A DNA stretch of 64,000 nucleotides, taken from positions 549,457 to 613,456 of the forward strand of contig JADGJP010000011.1 of the NCBI GenBank assembly GCA_027603065.1, in the 5' to 3' direction. The notes under the pieces are model-generated. The model was not told where the DNA came from and searched no databases. It was given only the letters and a program-made list of their open reading frames with translations. The translations under genes and the position numbers were made by a program. Position 1 is the stretch's first letter. The number at the start of each line of letters is the position of its first letter. This DNA comes from Geranomyces variabilis. Lineage: Eukaryota > Chytridiomycota > Chytridiomycetes > Spizellomycetales > Powellomycetaceae. Below are positions 1 to 10,757 of this stretch, piece by piece.

Positions 1-2621
1 CTGCTGGCGAGCGCTCGTGTGCTGGGCCGGCGCAAGGATAATCAACCATATCAACAGATTTGAAAAGGCACTGCAACAGAACAGCACACTAGACATTTTT
101 CAAGACGACTATCAAGAACTCGGCGAAGCGGACATGACCATTGAACAGGGTGCACACACATATCTGCAAGAATACCAGTCGTTCACCGACTTGATGCACA
201 GCAAAGATCGCTGTATATCTTGCGTTGATTGGCACCCAACTATTAAAGGTATCCATTTGTTTTGCTTTTTCTGATAGCTCTCTCGCGGTATGGCTGACAG
301 TGACAAAATCTGATAGGTGTCCTCGCAGTTTCTTGCACGGAGCGCTTGGGCTTCGACGAACGAGTCGAAAGAGGACTCTTTTTGCGTTCGAGACGATCCC
401 TCATCCTGCTCTGGAGCTTCCATGATCCCATTCATCCGCAGGTATGTTAGATGTGTGCTCTAGTCGTGTCAAAAAACTGGCGCAGCTAAATTATCCACAG
501 CTCATCTTGGAAGCACCCGAGGACATTATGTGCTTCAAGTTCAACCCTCATGACCCGAACATTATTGCAGGGGGTTGTATTACGGGACAGGTTGGTAACA
601 AGCCGTGCACATGCTTATGCGGCGCGTCATGGATTAAACAGGTGCATCATAGATAGTGCTATGGGATATTTCGGATCATCAGGATAAGCTCGAAATCAGT
701 CGGAAATCAGCACGCGAAGGTTCCGGCTCACTTCCGGACGATTCAACGGCGGCCACTTCAGCAGGAAACGGCCCTTCAGGGGATGAGGAGCGAGAACCCG
801 TTACCGAGACGACCGTTGTACCTTGTCTGGCGGTTTCGAGCATCGAGCTCAGCCATCGCGGGCCTATCTCTGACATTGATTGGCTTCCCAAACAGATGGA
901 GGTATAAGCGCGCTGCATGGATTCAGAGTGCGGAAAAATCATTTTGTTCAACAAGCCTTTCCTGCGGTTTCTCATAGCTGGGTCACAATGGCGAGTTGGT
1001 TGAAAAGCCTGAACATGGACATCGGGAGCTTGTCACGGCATCTGCGGACGGACAGGTCGCGTTTTGGGACACTCGGTTCAAGAAAGAGCTCAAGGCGTTA
1101 GATCTGGTCTGGAGACCGTTTTTGCGGGTTCCGCTCAGCGCAATGGACAATACGTTTGATTACAGTCTGACAAAGGTCAGCATCAAGCGGATGCAGAGCG
1201 AGAAAGGCCCGGCCGGTATGTAAAACATGCTGTTGGAGAAGCCGCTCCAAGTCATCAACTGGGCTAAGCGTTCTGGCACCCATAGAAGCATCTGCCGCGT
1301 CAGTAGATGGCGCGGACAAGGCCGATGCAAAAGCCGAGACTTTCGCTTCCAAGTTCTTTTGTGCAACGGAGGAAGGTGACCTCATATATGCCGACTGGAT
1401 TGCGGAGAAAGCCAGTGAGGAGAAAGGTAATCATCTGCACATTGGCCTGCTTTGCTGTCATTTGGACCAAAAGCTCTAACTTCAAGCTACAGCATCTCGA
1501 GTGGAGCACGCCATCAACTATCACTTTGGGGCCATGAGCGATCTGCATCGCTCTCCGTTTTTCCCGGACATCTTACTCAGTGTCGGAGGATGGTCGTTTC
1601 ACATTTGGCGAGAAGGCGTCACGGTACGTCAACGTCCTGATGTTGAGGCAGTCTCTTAACCGAGCGAATCACGCTCACAACAGTTCATTCATAGACCGGT
1701 CCGTTACTATCCGCGGCGCCCTCGAGCGCTTATGTGATATGCGGACGATGGAGCCCGACGCGCCCAGGAGTCTTCTATATATCCAAGTACGACGGATCGG
1801 TGGAGGTTTGGGATCTGCTGGACAGATCCCATTCGCCGTCTTCGGTCCAAAATATTTCCGGAACGGCAATCTCTTACATGGCAATTAGACAGTATCCTGG
1901 TACTGCGGTAGCGAGTGAGAAACGCTCATGCGTGTCAAAAGCTGACTCTTGACGTTTTTAGGCAAATCTCTGGCGCACAATCAATTTATTGCTGCTGGTG
2001 ACGACGAGGGAACTTTGCATATCCTTGAGGTGCCGCGCAATCTTACAAAGCCCTCCAAGAATGAGGTTTGTACTTTTGGACTAGATTTGACTTCGCACTT
2101 GATAAGCGCTTACCACGTTACTTTTATTTTATCAGAAAGCGTTCGTTCGCGGATTTTTCGACAGAGAGGTCCGACGGCTCGGCTACGGTAAAGGTCGAAA
2201 AGAGTTCCGAGCTAAAGAGCGAGCCGCTTTTGAACAGGCTAGCTTGGAATCTGCAGCAGCGGTACGTTTGCAGTTGCCGACATTGAAAGTTTGAGTCCCG
2301 ACATTTGGGCTATGAGAACTGACAGCGCTTTCCGATTAGAAGGGACAGAAGAAGGAAGGGGAGGCCGCGCTACCACCATCAACTGCAAGCGGTCAACGGC
2401 CACTATCGTCCGGCGCAGCGCGGACCGCATCAGGAACGGGGTCTGCGCCTTCAGCTGACGACGAAGGGAAGCTTGAGGCCGAATATCGAAAAATTGAGCA
2501 CAAGTAAGGATTAAGCCGTCGCAATTGCTTTTTTCACAGCTTGAGGTTAACAATTTGTTTTTAAATTATCAGTTTCCTTGAGCTCGAGGGACTCCTTCCA
2601 CCACCAGCTGTCGAAGTTTAA
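1..2621 (+). CDS. DNAI3: Axonemal dynein intermediate chain DNAI3/WDR63 (5' partial)
   Basis: C-terminal part of a WD40 axonemal protein; the N-terminus lies left of the window. In animals DNAI3 (WDR63) acts in flagellar inner-arm dynein assembly or function. Visible exons include 1-248 (with EYQSFTDL and WHPTIKG), 317-441 (GFDERV, LLWSFHDPIHPQ), 501-594 (LEAPEDIMCFKF, DPNIIAGG) and one from 657 (VLWDISDHQD). Later WD repeats include ISDIDWLP and TASADGQVAFWDTR. Joins rest on GT/AG sites that keep the WD40 reading frame; the donor at 595 restores GQVVLWD. The gene ends with TAA at 2619-2621 after a Lys/Glu-rich tail. It is convergent with THR1, with 33 bp between the two stops. Order and wording of the repeats match WDR63 rather than DNAI1 or DNAI2. 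Exon borders after about 1200 were not all resolved. Confidence 0.88.
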
Positions 2622-2654
2622 AAATCCGATGTGGCTTCTTAACTCACGGTCTAA

Positions 2655-3722
2655 TCATTCAACATTATATGATGTCGACCATGTTGCTCCATCATCTACC
2701 ACATCTAGTACCCTAACCTCGCTCTCGATGGGAGCGTGATCGGACCCCATGCTGCTTGCCCATATCTGCTGCACTTCTCTCCCTATGCTCTCAAAATTGG
2801 CGACGGCCAGGGCCAACACGGTGGGCCCAGCTCCGCTAACGCATATTCCAAGCAGTCCTGGGCATTTTTCCGGAGTGAGTGCCAGGATCTGCGGTAAGCC
2901 GGGTACGAGATGTTGCCGATAATGTTGGTGCACACGGTCCTGCATAGCGCCGTAGATTAGATCCGAGGATGGTTCAGGGCTCGAAAGCGCGAGAGTCAGC
3001 ACAGACAATCTTTGCAGATTAAAAATCACGTCCGCGCGTGAGTAAGACGCGGGCAAAACGCTTCGCGCTAGCTTGGTGGAGAGCTCGAATTTCGGAATTA
3101 TGACTACAGCGTGGATGGCTCGAGACAGCGGGAGGCGGACGTGACGCCCAATGTTTTCAATTGGCGGATAGGGAAGGTGGCCATTTGGCGGCGGAATATC
3201 AGAACAGTAGACTGACGCGTCCAGTTTGTGGAGTGCAACGTGTTCGTCATGGATGCTGGCTGAGAGGTAGCTGGAGCAGAAACCGCCCAAAAGACTTGCG
3301 GTCACATTGTCGGGATGGCCCTCAATGAGCAGGCAGAAGTCAAGCATCCGCTCCTTGGAAAGACCGAGCGCGCACGCTTCGTTTGCGAGAATGACTCCGG
3401 CCACAACCGCGGAGCCCGAAGAGCCCAAGCCGCGACCAAGCGGAATAGGATTATCGATGCGCAAGTCTAACGGCGGAAGTACTTTGCCGTGACATGCGGC
3501 AATGTAGCACGCCGTTGCGGTAATCAAGTTTTGCGGGACAGTCAGCGGAACGGTATGGGCGTTGTTGCCCGTGTAAACTATGGCCGTTGCTGAGCCGGCG
3601 GGTAGCAGCGTCGCGCTGACCGACAGGTAAAGCGAAAGCGAGGCACCGAGAACATCAAAGCCAGGCCCTATGTTTGACGTGGAGGCCGGGACGGTGATCT
3701 TGATGTGTGTGGGCGCAGACAT
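2655..3722 (-). CDS. THR1: Homoserine kinase, single exon
   Basis: 355-residue GHMP kinase that phosphorylates L-homoserine with ATP in threonine biosynthesis, in the cytosol. The N-terminus carries the family opening PASTSNIGPGFDVLG. The ATP-binding GHMP motif GRGLGSSGSAVVAG sits near residue 95, and the C-terminal GHMP motif CVSGAGPTVLAL near residue 300. Length agrees with yeast Thr1 (357 aa). There is no intron, unlike most neighbours. The start is the ATG giving MSAPTHIKITVPAS, directly before the conserved first strand. It is divergent from the TSNAXIP1-like gene with 230 bp between starts. Homoserine kinase is absent from animals, which supports a fungal (or other non-animal) host. Confidence 0.96.
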   Translation of the reverse strand: MSAPTHIKITVPASTSNIGPGFDVLGASLSLYLSVSATLLPAGSATAIVYTGNNAHTVPLTVPQNLITATACYIAACHGKVLPPLDLRIDNPIPLGRGLGSSGSAVVAGVILANEACALGLSKERMLDFCLLIEGHPDNVTASLLGGFCSSYLSASIHDEHVALHKLDASVYCSDIPPPNGHLPYPPIENIGRHVRLPLSRAIHAVVIIPKFELSTKLARSVLPASYSRADVIFNLQRLSVLTLALSSPEPSSDLIYGAMQDRVHQHYRQHLVPGLPQILALTPEKCPGLLGICVSGAGPTVLALAVANFESIGREVQQIWASSMGSDHAPIESEVRVLDVVDDGATWSTSYNVE

Positions 3723-3952
3723 TGTGCTGCGAACTTGAAGCTGACGATGGTAATGGCGAAAGGAAGAAGATTAATCGTGATACCGAGTCTGGCGATTGAA
3801 TCTTGTGCGACCATGTAGCTCCGGCTGTCTCCGGGCGCAACGACTGCGCCCGCCGTGTTTTTTCGCGCGTCCGACGCGTCACAGCGAGAACTCACGTCTC
3901 GCTGTCGTTGTTGAGTTTGCTCTGGCAACCGCAAACACGACTGCCCGCAGAC

Positions 3953-6900
3953 ATGCTACGGCCTTCCTCAGCCGTCTCGGTGGCACTTGGCGACTATGAT
4001 GACGATGCGGACAGCATCAGATACTCAGAATCTACGCAGTAAGGAACTAGGAAGGGGCGTGTGAGGAGGGGACTTACCTACTTGAATCTCAAATGTTGGC
4101 ATCCCGGCAGCCCAGACGACGCCCTGGATTTTGAAGCCGACCTAAGCAAAGTTACAGTCAATGCGTATGACATGCTCATGCCGCGAGCGGCCGAGCCGCC
4201 TTTGCGGCGAGTAGGATGGGGTTCGCGTCCATCGAGCGCCGGGACCACTCGCACGCCGATGGTGAAGCCGAAAGGCTCGACAGCCGCAGCCGCCAAAATC
4301 CTATATCCGGGCGACAAGACACGGCCGCGTTTCTTGCTCGACATTCTGACGTATCTCAAGTCAGAGCTGAAGCAGCTGGGAGCGGACGTGTGAGTCATCA
4401 ATCGTGACGGGCATTTCCATCTAGTTATCCAGCTGACATTAGGTTCTTCGCATGACAGGGCGCAACCTGGGGATCCAAGACGCCTTCAAGTGTATCGAGA
4501 GGTCTTTGGTATGGTGAAAGACTACGTGATGACGTATCTGTAAGCGTGCGAGATCTGATTCGTGATGGCACGTGACAGAGCGCTTCATCGAAGAGTTCAA
4601 GACATACCAACCGCTGCTGAGCGACGTAAAGCTCGAGTATGAGAGAGCGTTGCAGCTGCAGCAAACGGAGCTCAACTCTCTTTATCCGTCTGTGGTATGA
4701 CGGGAATCAGCTACAGCATGCTAGCTCGTTTGCTGATGCACTCTGAGCAGAGTGAGCTTGCTGTTCAACGACACACGGCCAACCAATTGCTGGAGACCAC
4801 CAAAGCAGATGCAAAGCGGGCATTGGATGCGCAGTTGTAAGAGAAAAACTGCTTTATACTCCAGTAAACCACGAAAACTGAGCATGCGAAATAGACAAGC
4901 AAATCACGAGGTGCATCGGAAATGTACGGTACTGAGCGCCGAGCTGGAGAGTCTGCAACGAGAACACCAAAAGCTCACAGAAGAACTGCAGCGATGGGAC
5001 GCGAGAAGCGAAGTAAGGGCCAGCTTCTTGTTGAAATCCACAAGGGTGGACGCTTCGCTAACCATCCCGCGTTAGTGTAGGAACTCGTGTCGTCCAAGAT
5101 TGCGGAGATCCGAAGTGAAATGCACATGCTCGAGCGCACCTATCAGGAAGAACTGCGTGTGAAGGACATATCCATGACCGACTTGCAACGCGCTGTTAGA
5201 AGAAGTAGGCAACCGCATTATGCAGCGCTGAGGCCAACATGTGTTCTGACATCTCAATGATTTTAGCGCAGGAGGAAAAGGCGGTGCTTGCTGCAAAACT
5301 AAGTGCAATGGAAAAGACGTACGAGGGGATGGTCACAAAGGCGGACCACGCCAACGTACTCAAAGACCTCGCTGATGCAAAGGCGGACATAACCAAGCTA
5401 ATGCTGGAGGTTGAAACGGAGGTTGGTACAGGATTGCCAAGGCGCAGAATGGGTGGAATCCAATGCTAATTCGCTTCTGCTTGATAGGCGGCCGCGAAAC
5501 GTCGGTTTGAGGATGAGGCCACCATAGCTCAAACTGCCCTAAAGCGGGAGCAGGACAGCAAATACCCGGACTGGGAGTATGTCGAGTCAATGTGTCCTTC
5601 CGGTATCCAGCAATGGGAGGCGTTGTGCAAGGGCAAAGATTACAATGACTCAATCATTCTTCTAATGAGAGAGATCGTTAAGGTGGGTCTTCGCTGCTCT
5701 GGCAAAATTTGGCATCGTTCGACTGATAACGGTGGCATTTTAAAGGCACAAGCATCCAGGGGCATGACTAGGGCAAAAGACTCTGCTGGCGGCATGGGAT
5801 ACGCAGACTCGGAGCCGCGCTTCTTCGTCGGATTGGGAGTCAGCGCATCAGTGCCGAAGCATTTAAGGTACCGTTAGTTTGTTCTTAAGCCCTAACTTCT
5901 TTGCTGACAGCGCTGCGCGTCCGCTGGAAAAGATACAAGGGCAAAATACGGAATCGACAAATCTCTCGCAAAAATCTTTGTCTACTGCTGCGAGACATCT
6001 GGACTGCCAAAGCAGTGCATGACTCCACAGAGGCTGCCAAATCCAAACGAACTTATCAGCGCTCCACGGTACGTACTTGCCTCATCTCATGTCTTCGCGG
6101 GATTAGAAAGATATGTGATTCACGCTTCCGTTTTGCCATACTTGCAGCTGTCAGATTTCCTCTATGGATATCTTAAGAAGCGGTTTGGCACTCAGGAAAT
6201 TGTCGCGGAATTTGGCTACAATATACACGAGGCGGCGAAAAAGCATCAGTTTCAGAGTGTGGAATGCCTGCTATTCTACCACATTCTTGATGGTGAGCGG
6301 CTTGAGGTCTTGCTATAAACGTGCACTACCTTTTCTCAGCGAGGAAATTGCAGATTCTCTGGACGAGCAGGTCTATCATCACCAATCACACAAGATAGAG
6401 CGTCTCAAAGATCTCTTCTACCGTCTCGACGTGGAACTTCACGAAGGGAAAGGCCGCGGAATCGTGCCGAAGTCGGATGTGATGGCCGCGCTGAAGACTC
6501 ACTGGCCTAATAAGACTGATATTCAGATGTTGCAGCTTAGCCAGGTAATTGTGCTTGGCAAGTTATTCTTTCGGAAAATTTGCAATGCTCATTATGCTTT
6601 TCAAGGCCCTAGATGCAGATCAGCCCGGTAATAATCTGACCTACCGTTGGTTGTTTCAAAGCGATGTCGAGTGCATGTTCTTGGTAAGTCCCAGCACGCG
6701 CGGGTAGAAGATGCGCATTTTCTCATTCACGTCATTGCACTAGGACATTGTGCGAGAGCAGGAAATGGAAATGCGAGAAAAATATCTCACGGGCCTTACG
6801 GTAAGTCGTCTTTTCAGTTCATTGTGAGTAGTCGCTGTTCAATTGTACATACCTAATTCCAACCCGGCAGGATTTGTTTTGCACTTCCCTCCGGATGGAG

Positions 6901-7205
6901 AGTCAGAAGGCTCGCACGCGGGAAAACATAGGAACCTTCCGCCTCACTGTGCTTGACTACACGCGGGGAATCACGCGTTTTGATCCAACAAAACCGAAAG
7001 CCGACGTTGACAAACTGCTGTCGAGAGGATTCGGGGCCCCTGTTGCGCAGCTCAAAAGCAGGGCCGCCATTGAAGTTGCTGCGTTTTTGAAGGTAAGCAT
7101 CGCTACAGGATAACTTTAACGATTGGCATCGGAACTCATAATACTTCTGCTTTGCAATTCAAGAACATCGGGCGAAACATCATTTGCTACGGACCACTAG
7201 AATAA
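3953..7205 (+). CDS. TSNAXIP1: TSNAXIP1-like coiled-coil protein
   Basis: Multi-exon gene for a coiled-coil protein resembling translin-associated factor X-interacting protein 1, found in ciliated eukaryotes and linked to sperm and cilia. The first exon starts MLRPSSAVSVALGDYDDD. The TSNAXIP1 N-terminal region follows: FLLDILTYLKSELKQLG, then AQPGDPRRLQVYREVFG, FKTYQPLLSDVKLEYE and long heptad-rich helices (about 4550-5560). The C-terminal half has a short EF-hand-like helical stretch (KSDVMAALKTHWPNKTD) and ends IICYGPLE. The first junction (CA|CCCAGAC) and the junction at about 4390/4458 (GTGAGT donor, GACAG acceptor) keep the frame. Introns are 50-90 nt. The stop at 7203-7205 lies 53 bp from the MKS1 stop. 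The function is inferred from family; no catalytic domain is visible. Confidence 0.8.
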
Positions 7206-7258
7206 AGGTCCGCGTTATTTTCCGCTTCATCTGTATTTACAACAACTGTCTGCACGTT

Positions 7259-9701
7259 TCACTCCGTTTTTCTGTTTGCCTGCAAAGCTTTGACTCGTGC
7301 CCGAGCCCTTGCGAGTGCATCTACAGCAGCAAATAGCTCGAGCGTTAGCTCGTGTGAGACAACATGACTCATTGCTGCACGTACCTGAGATGGCCTTGAT
7401 GTCTCCTTTTGCGAAACTGACGATGATCATGGGGGTTAGAACGCAAGCAGTTTATTCGTGCCTTGGAGTTTCGAGACCACTTACTGCGCATGCGAATCTT
7501 TTCCTGTGACTGGCTTGACTTGAAACGCCCTGGAAGTTGCTCGCTGTCAGAAGCTCCAAGTTCAAGAGCCTTCTACACGCGACATATGCATGGGCAACAT
7601 ACTCGGCTTGTTTCACTACATCTAATGTCAATCGTATCGCACCGGACGACTCTACGGACAATCCGTGCATGCTTATGACCTTTTGCTGTAGAAGTGTGCA
7701 ATGAGTGAGACCAGTTCGCGCGGCAAATATAGTCTCACAACTGACTCACGCCATTCCCGCTGGATGGATTGATGTATCGGAGGTCTTCCAATTCTGTGGA
7801 GCCGCCAATAAAATACTCGCGTACTCGCGCCATCAGCGATCCCAGCGGTCGCCAAGTGTTTATCATCACGTCGTGTCGGCCTAGCACAGATGAAAAGGAA
7901 CCTTTAGAGTCAATACTCTTTGTGTCGCACTCCAATAGCTCTACAGCGTGCCCACATACCCTCTTCTTCCGGTATGTTAAGAAATCCGTATCCTTCCAAA
8001 CGATGCCGATTCCACGAGTCGACGCTGCAGACAGTGAGATAGAGAGCGGGTCGTTCTCTCGACTTATCTGATGGGTGTCAAACAAGGAGAAGTTAGTCTT
8101 AAGGACGTAGCAGGCCACACGGCGTAGTTCATACCCAGCTTGACAAGAACCCATTCCAACGGAAACCCAAATGTCGCCCTCCACACCCCATGAGAGTTGC
8201 GAGCACGGGACACCTGTGTGGTGGACATTATGGCCAGCGCTGGAGTCGTATGCTCATCAACATTCCAGCCTTCCGGGGGCACCATAAGGCATTGTCGAAT
8301 ATATAACGTATTGGACCGAAACCGCTCGGCCCAGCAGATTTGACCAGTTATGTGGAAGCGAACGTGCTTTGACGCAGGCAAAGAAGTAAAAGTCATGGAG
8401 AGGATGTTTTCTAAAGCGGACCGCTTTCTATACATCCACAATTAGATCACTTTCAAAGTTTTTCAATGGACGACGTACACTTACTGACGGTAAAGCTCCT
8501 GAAAAATGCTCCATTCTGATTCAACATCCTCCTCGGTGATCGGTGCGGAGGCGTTCTTCAAGGTGTATTCATACACATTTGGACCTATAGCAACTCGATG
8601 CGGCTTTTTCCCCGTATTCAAGCCTGGCTGTGAAGTACTTTGAGCTTATAATCCAACGACCATAGATCCGAATGCACTTCACTCTGCAGCGCGCCGATGT
8701 CTTACCGTTATCGCTACAAGACCAGAATCGTACGCTTGAATCGAGCACAAGCATATCTGCAATCCCTCGTCGTAATGCTGCTCAGAAACGTTCTCCTTGG
8801 AACCTCCAGTCCTTTGAGAAAAAACAAATCTTAAAACCGCGAAAGTTTATGTCCAGCTTGACCTCAATCCGCGCTTACGGTTCGACATCAAGATAAGCCA
8901 TGATGTGCATTTCCTCCCATCCACATTTTTGGGTTCGTGGGACGGGAGAGCTTGTGATGATGTCCTCTTCCCCAATCACCCGATTACGCTTCCGCAATAG
9001 TGCAGGTCGGCGCATAGCAGTGACTGGGTTCTGCCGCGGCACGAGCACCTCTCGCGTCGATGTTGTAAATCGCTTTTGTGGCGTGTATGCATCCGCGTCG
9101 GTGAGGGTGAAAATCTGACGTCTTGCTGTGGTAATCCGCACAAAGATTGAGGATATGCACTGGCTCCTGTAGCAAGTACGAGACGCGCCGTACCTCCTTT
9201 AGTTGTTCCCGCGGCTATTATTCTGCTTTCCTCAGAGTTCGGATGCGCGCTAAGCCGTTCCAGGAGGGCATGGTACTTTGCTGCCAGCGGCGATCCTTTT
9301 CCCGGCTGAAGATTGTGATGCCTGAGTATCTCGCTATATTGCACCAGTTCAGTCAGCGTCAGAATCAATGCAGGCCGTGCCGCAACTATTCTTTACCTGG
9401 GACTGAATATCCGCTCGCCCCACGAGATCACAGTAGCCTCTGGCTTCGGAAGTAGAGATCGACGCCTCGTCTTGGCCAAAGCTGTGGCCCCTTCGTCAAA
9501 ACCCGAGAACTCTGAAGACCGACTGACCGCTTAAGCGCAGTTATCGCCTTTTCTCTGCCGGCTAAAGAGCTCACCGTCGCTTAATGGAACCTTAGCGTCA
9601 GCAATCTTTCTGAGCTTGATCCTAATCTTAAAGTTCTCGACTCTGTCGATGGTGCGATAGAAGGTCGTGGCATGCTGAGACTGTTGTGTAGCGTCGGCCA
9701 T
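7259..9701 (-). CDS. MKS1: MKS1, B9-domain transition-zone protein
   Basis: Homologue of Meckel syndrome protein 1, a component of the MKS/B9 complex at the ciliary transition zone that gates entry to the cilium. Reading from the start: TFYRTIDRVENFKIRIKLR; ATVISWGERIFS; RRQIFTLTDADAYTPQKR; EEMHIMAYLDVEP; then the B9 domain with VRFHITGQ, LYIRQCLMVPPEGW, WRPLGSLMARVREYFIGG and TELEDLRYINP. The last exons give GLSVESSGAIRLTLDVVKQA and a basic tail ALARARARVKALQANRKTE. Each block aligns in order with animal MKS1. The start ATG at 9699-9701 is supported by conserved residues soon after it. There are at least eight short introns. It diverges from HDDC2 across 163 bp. Confidence 0.88.
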
Positions 9702-9864
9702 TGCGGTGTCGTTTTTCGACAGGGCCCGCCCATTAGAGCAGCGCGTGGCCGACGCGTCAATGTGAAGGTGTCATGCAATAGTTTTCGGCCGGGCTCTCCG
9801 TTTTCGCCATATAGCTGCTCTTCGACTTTAAAGATGGTCCTTCCAACCGCCCTCGCTCTCGACA

Positions 9865-10696
9865 ATGTCCACCCCAGAAGGGACGCTAAAGTTCCTGCAT
9901 GTCCTTGAAAATCTCAAGGTAAATATGCACCGCCACCTGGTTTTTGTCTCGCTCAACCCACGTCTTAATGCCTTCCTGCTGCATTGCACACCCTCCAGAG
10001 GACGAAACGAACAGGATGGGTTGACCACGGCATTTCAGACGCCGAGTCAATCGGCGACCATATGCATCGGATGGTAAGCGGACGCGCGGATCCTGCTAAC
10101 GGCTATATGGGGACTGGTGTGGGAGTGCAAACTATTTCAGTAACTCCCTAATATCGACTTGTTGCGTAACCCCTCCGCCAGTCCGTGCTCGCCCTTCTCA
10201 CAACCGACCCAGCGCTCGACCGAATAAAGTTAACCAAGATGGCGTTGGTTCACGATCTGGCTGAATCTATTGCCGGTGATATCACGCCGCATAGTGGCGT
10301 CTCGAAGGAAGCCAAGCACAAACTCGAGCGGGACGGCATGGACGAGCTCGTTGGACTGCTCGGCAAATCGGCAGAGGCGATGGAGATCAAGGCGCTGTGG
10401 GAGGAGTATGAGGCCGCAGAGACCCCAGAAGCCCTTTACTGCAAGGACTTGGATAAGTTTGAAATGGTAGTGCAGGCAGTGGAGTACGAAAAGCGTAAGT
10501 TGCCCTTGACATGTCATCTCGACTGGCCGCGCACCTCGAAGCGCTGATCTACGTCCGGCTTACAGGGCATAAAGATAAGAATCTTGATAGCTTTTTTGAA
10601 TCCACGCATGGAAAGTTTGGGCACCCAACCGTGCAGTCCTGGGTTGAGGCTTTGTACAAAGAGCGGGAAGAAATCAGAGCGCGGCGCGCCGCGTGA
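9865..10696 (+). CDS. HDDC2: HD-domain 5'-deoxynucleotidase (HDDC2/Ygk1-like)
   Basis: Four exons (9865-9918, 9999-10073, 10182-10494, 10566-10696) join in frame to 190 residues. Proteins of this family are metal-dependent 5'-nucleotidases that dephosphorylate dNMPs. The HD signature is complete: GDHMHRM supplies the first His, MALVHDLAESIAGDITP the His-Asp pair, and LYCKDLDKFEMVVQA the later Asp. The C-terminus FGHPTVQSWVEALY is typical of HDDC2 and yeast YBR242W/YGL101W. It is a conserved housekeeping enzyme of the usual length (about 200 aa). It shares its upstream region with MKS1. Confidence 0.93.
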
Positions 10697-10757
10697 ACAG
10701 GCAGCTGCTTGAGAAGTGGGCATCGCGGCTGTAATTATTCAAGTTAAAGCAAATCGA

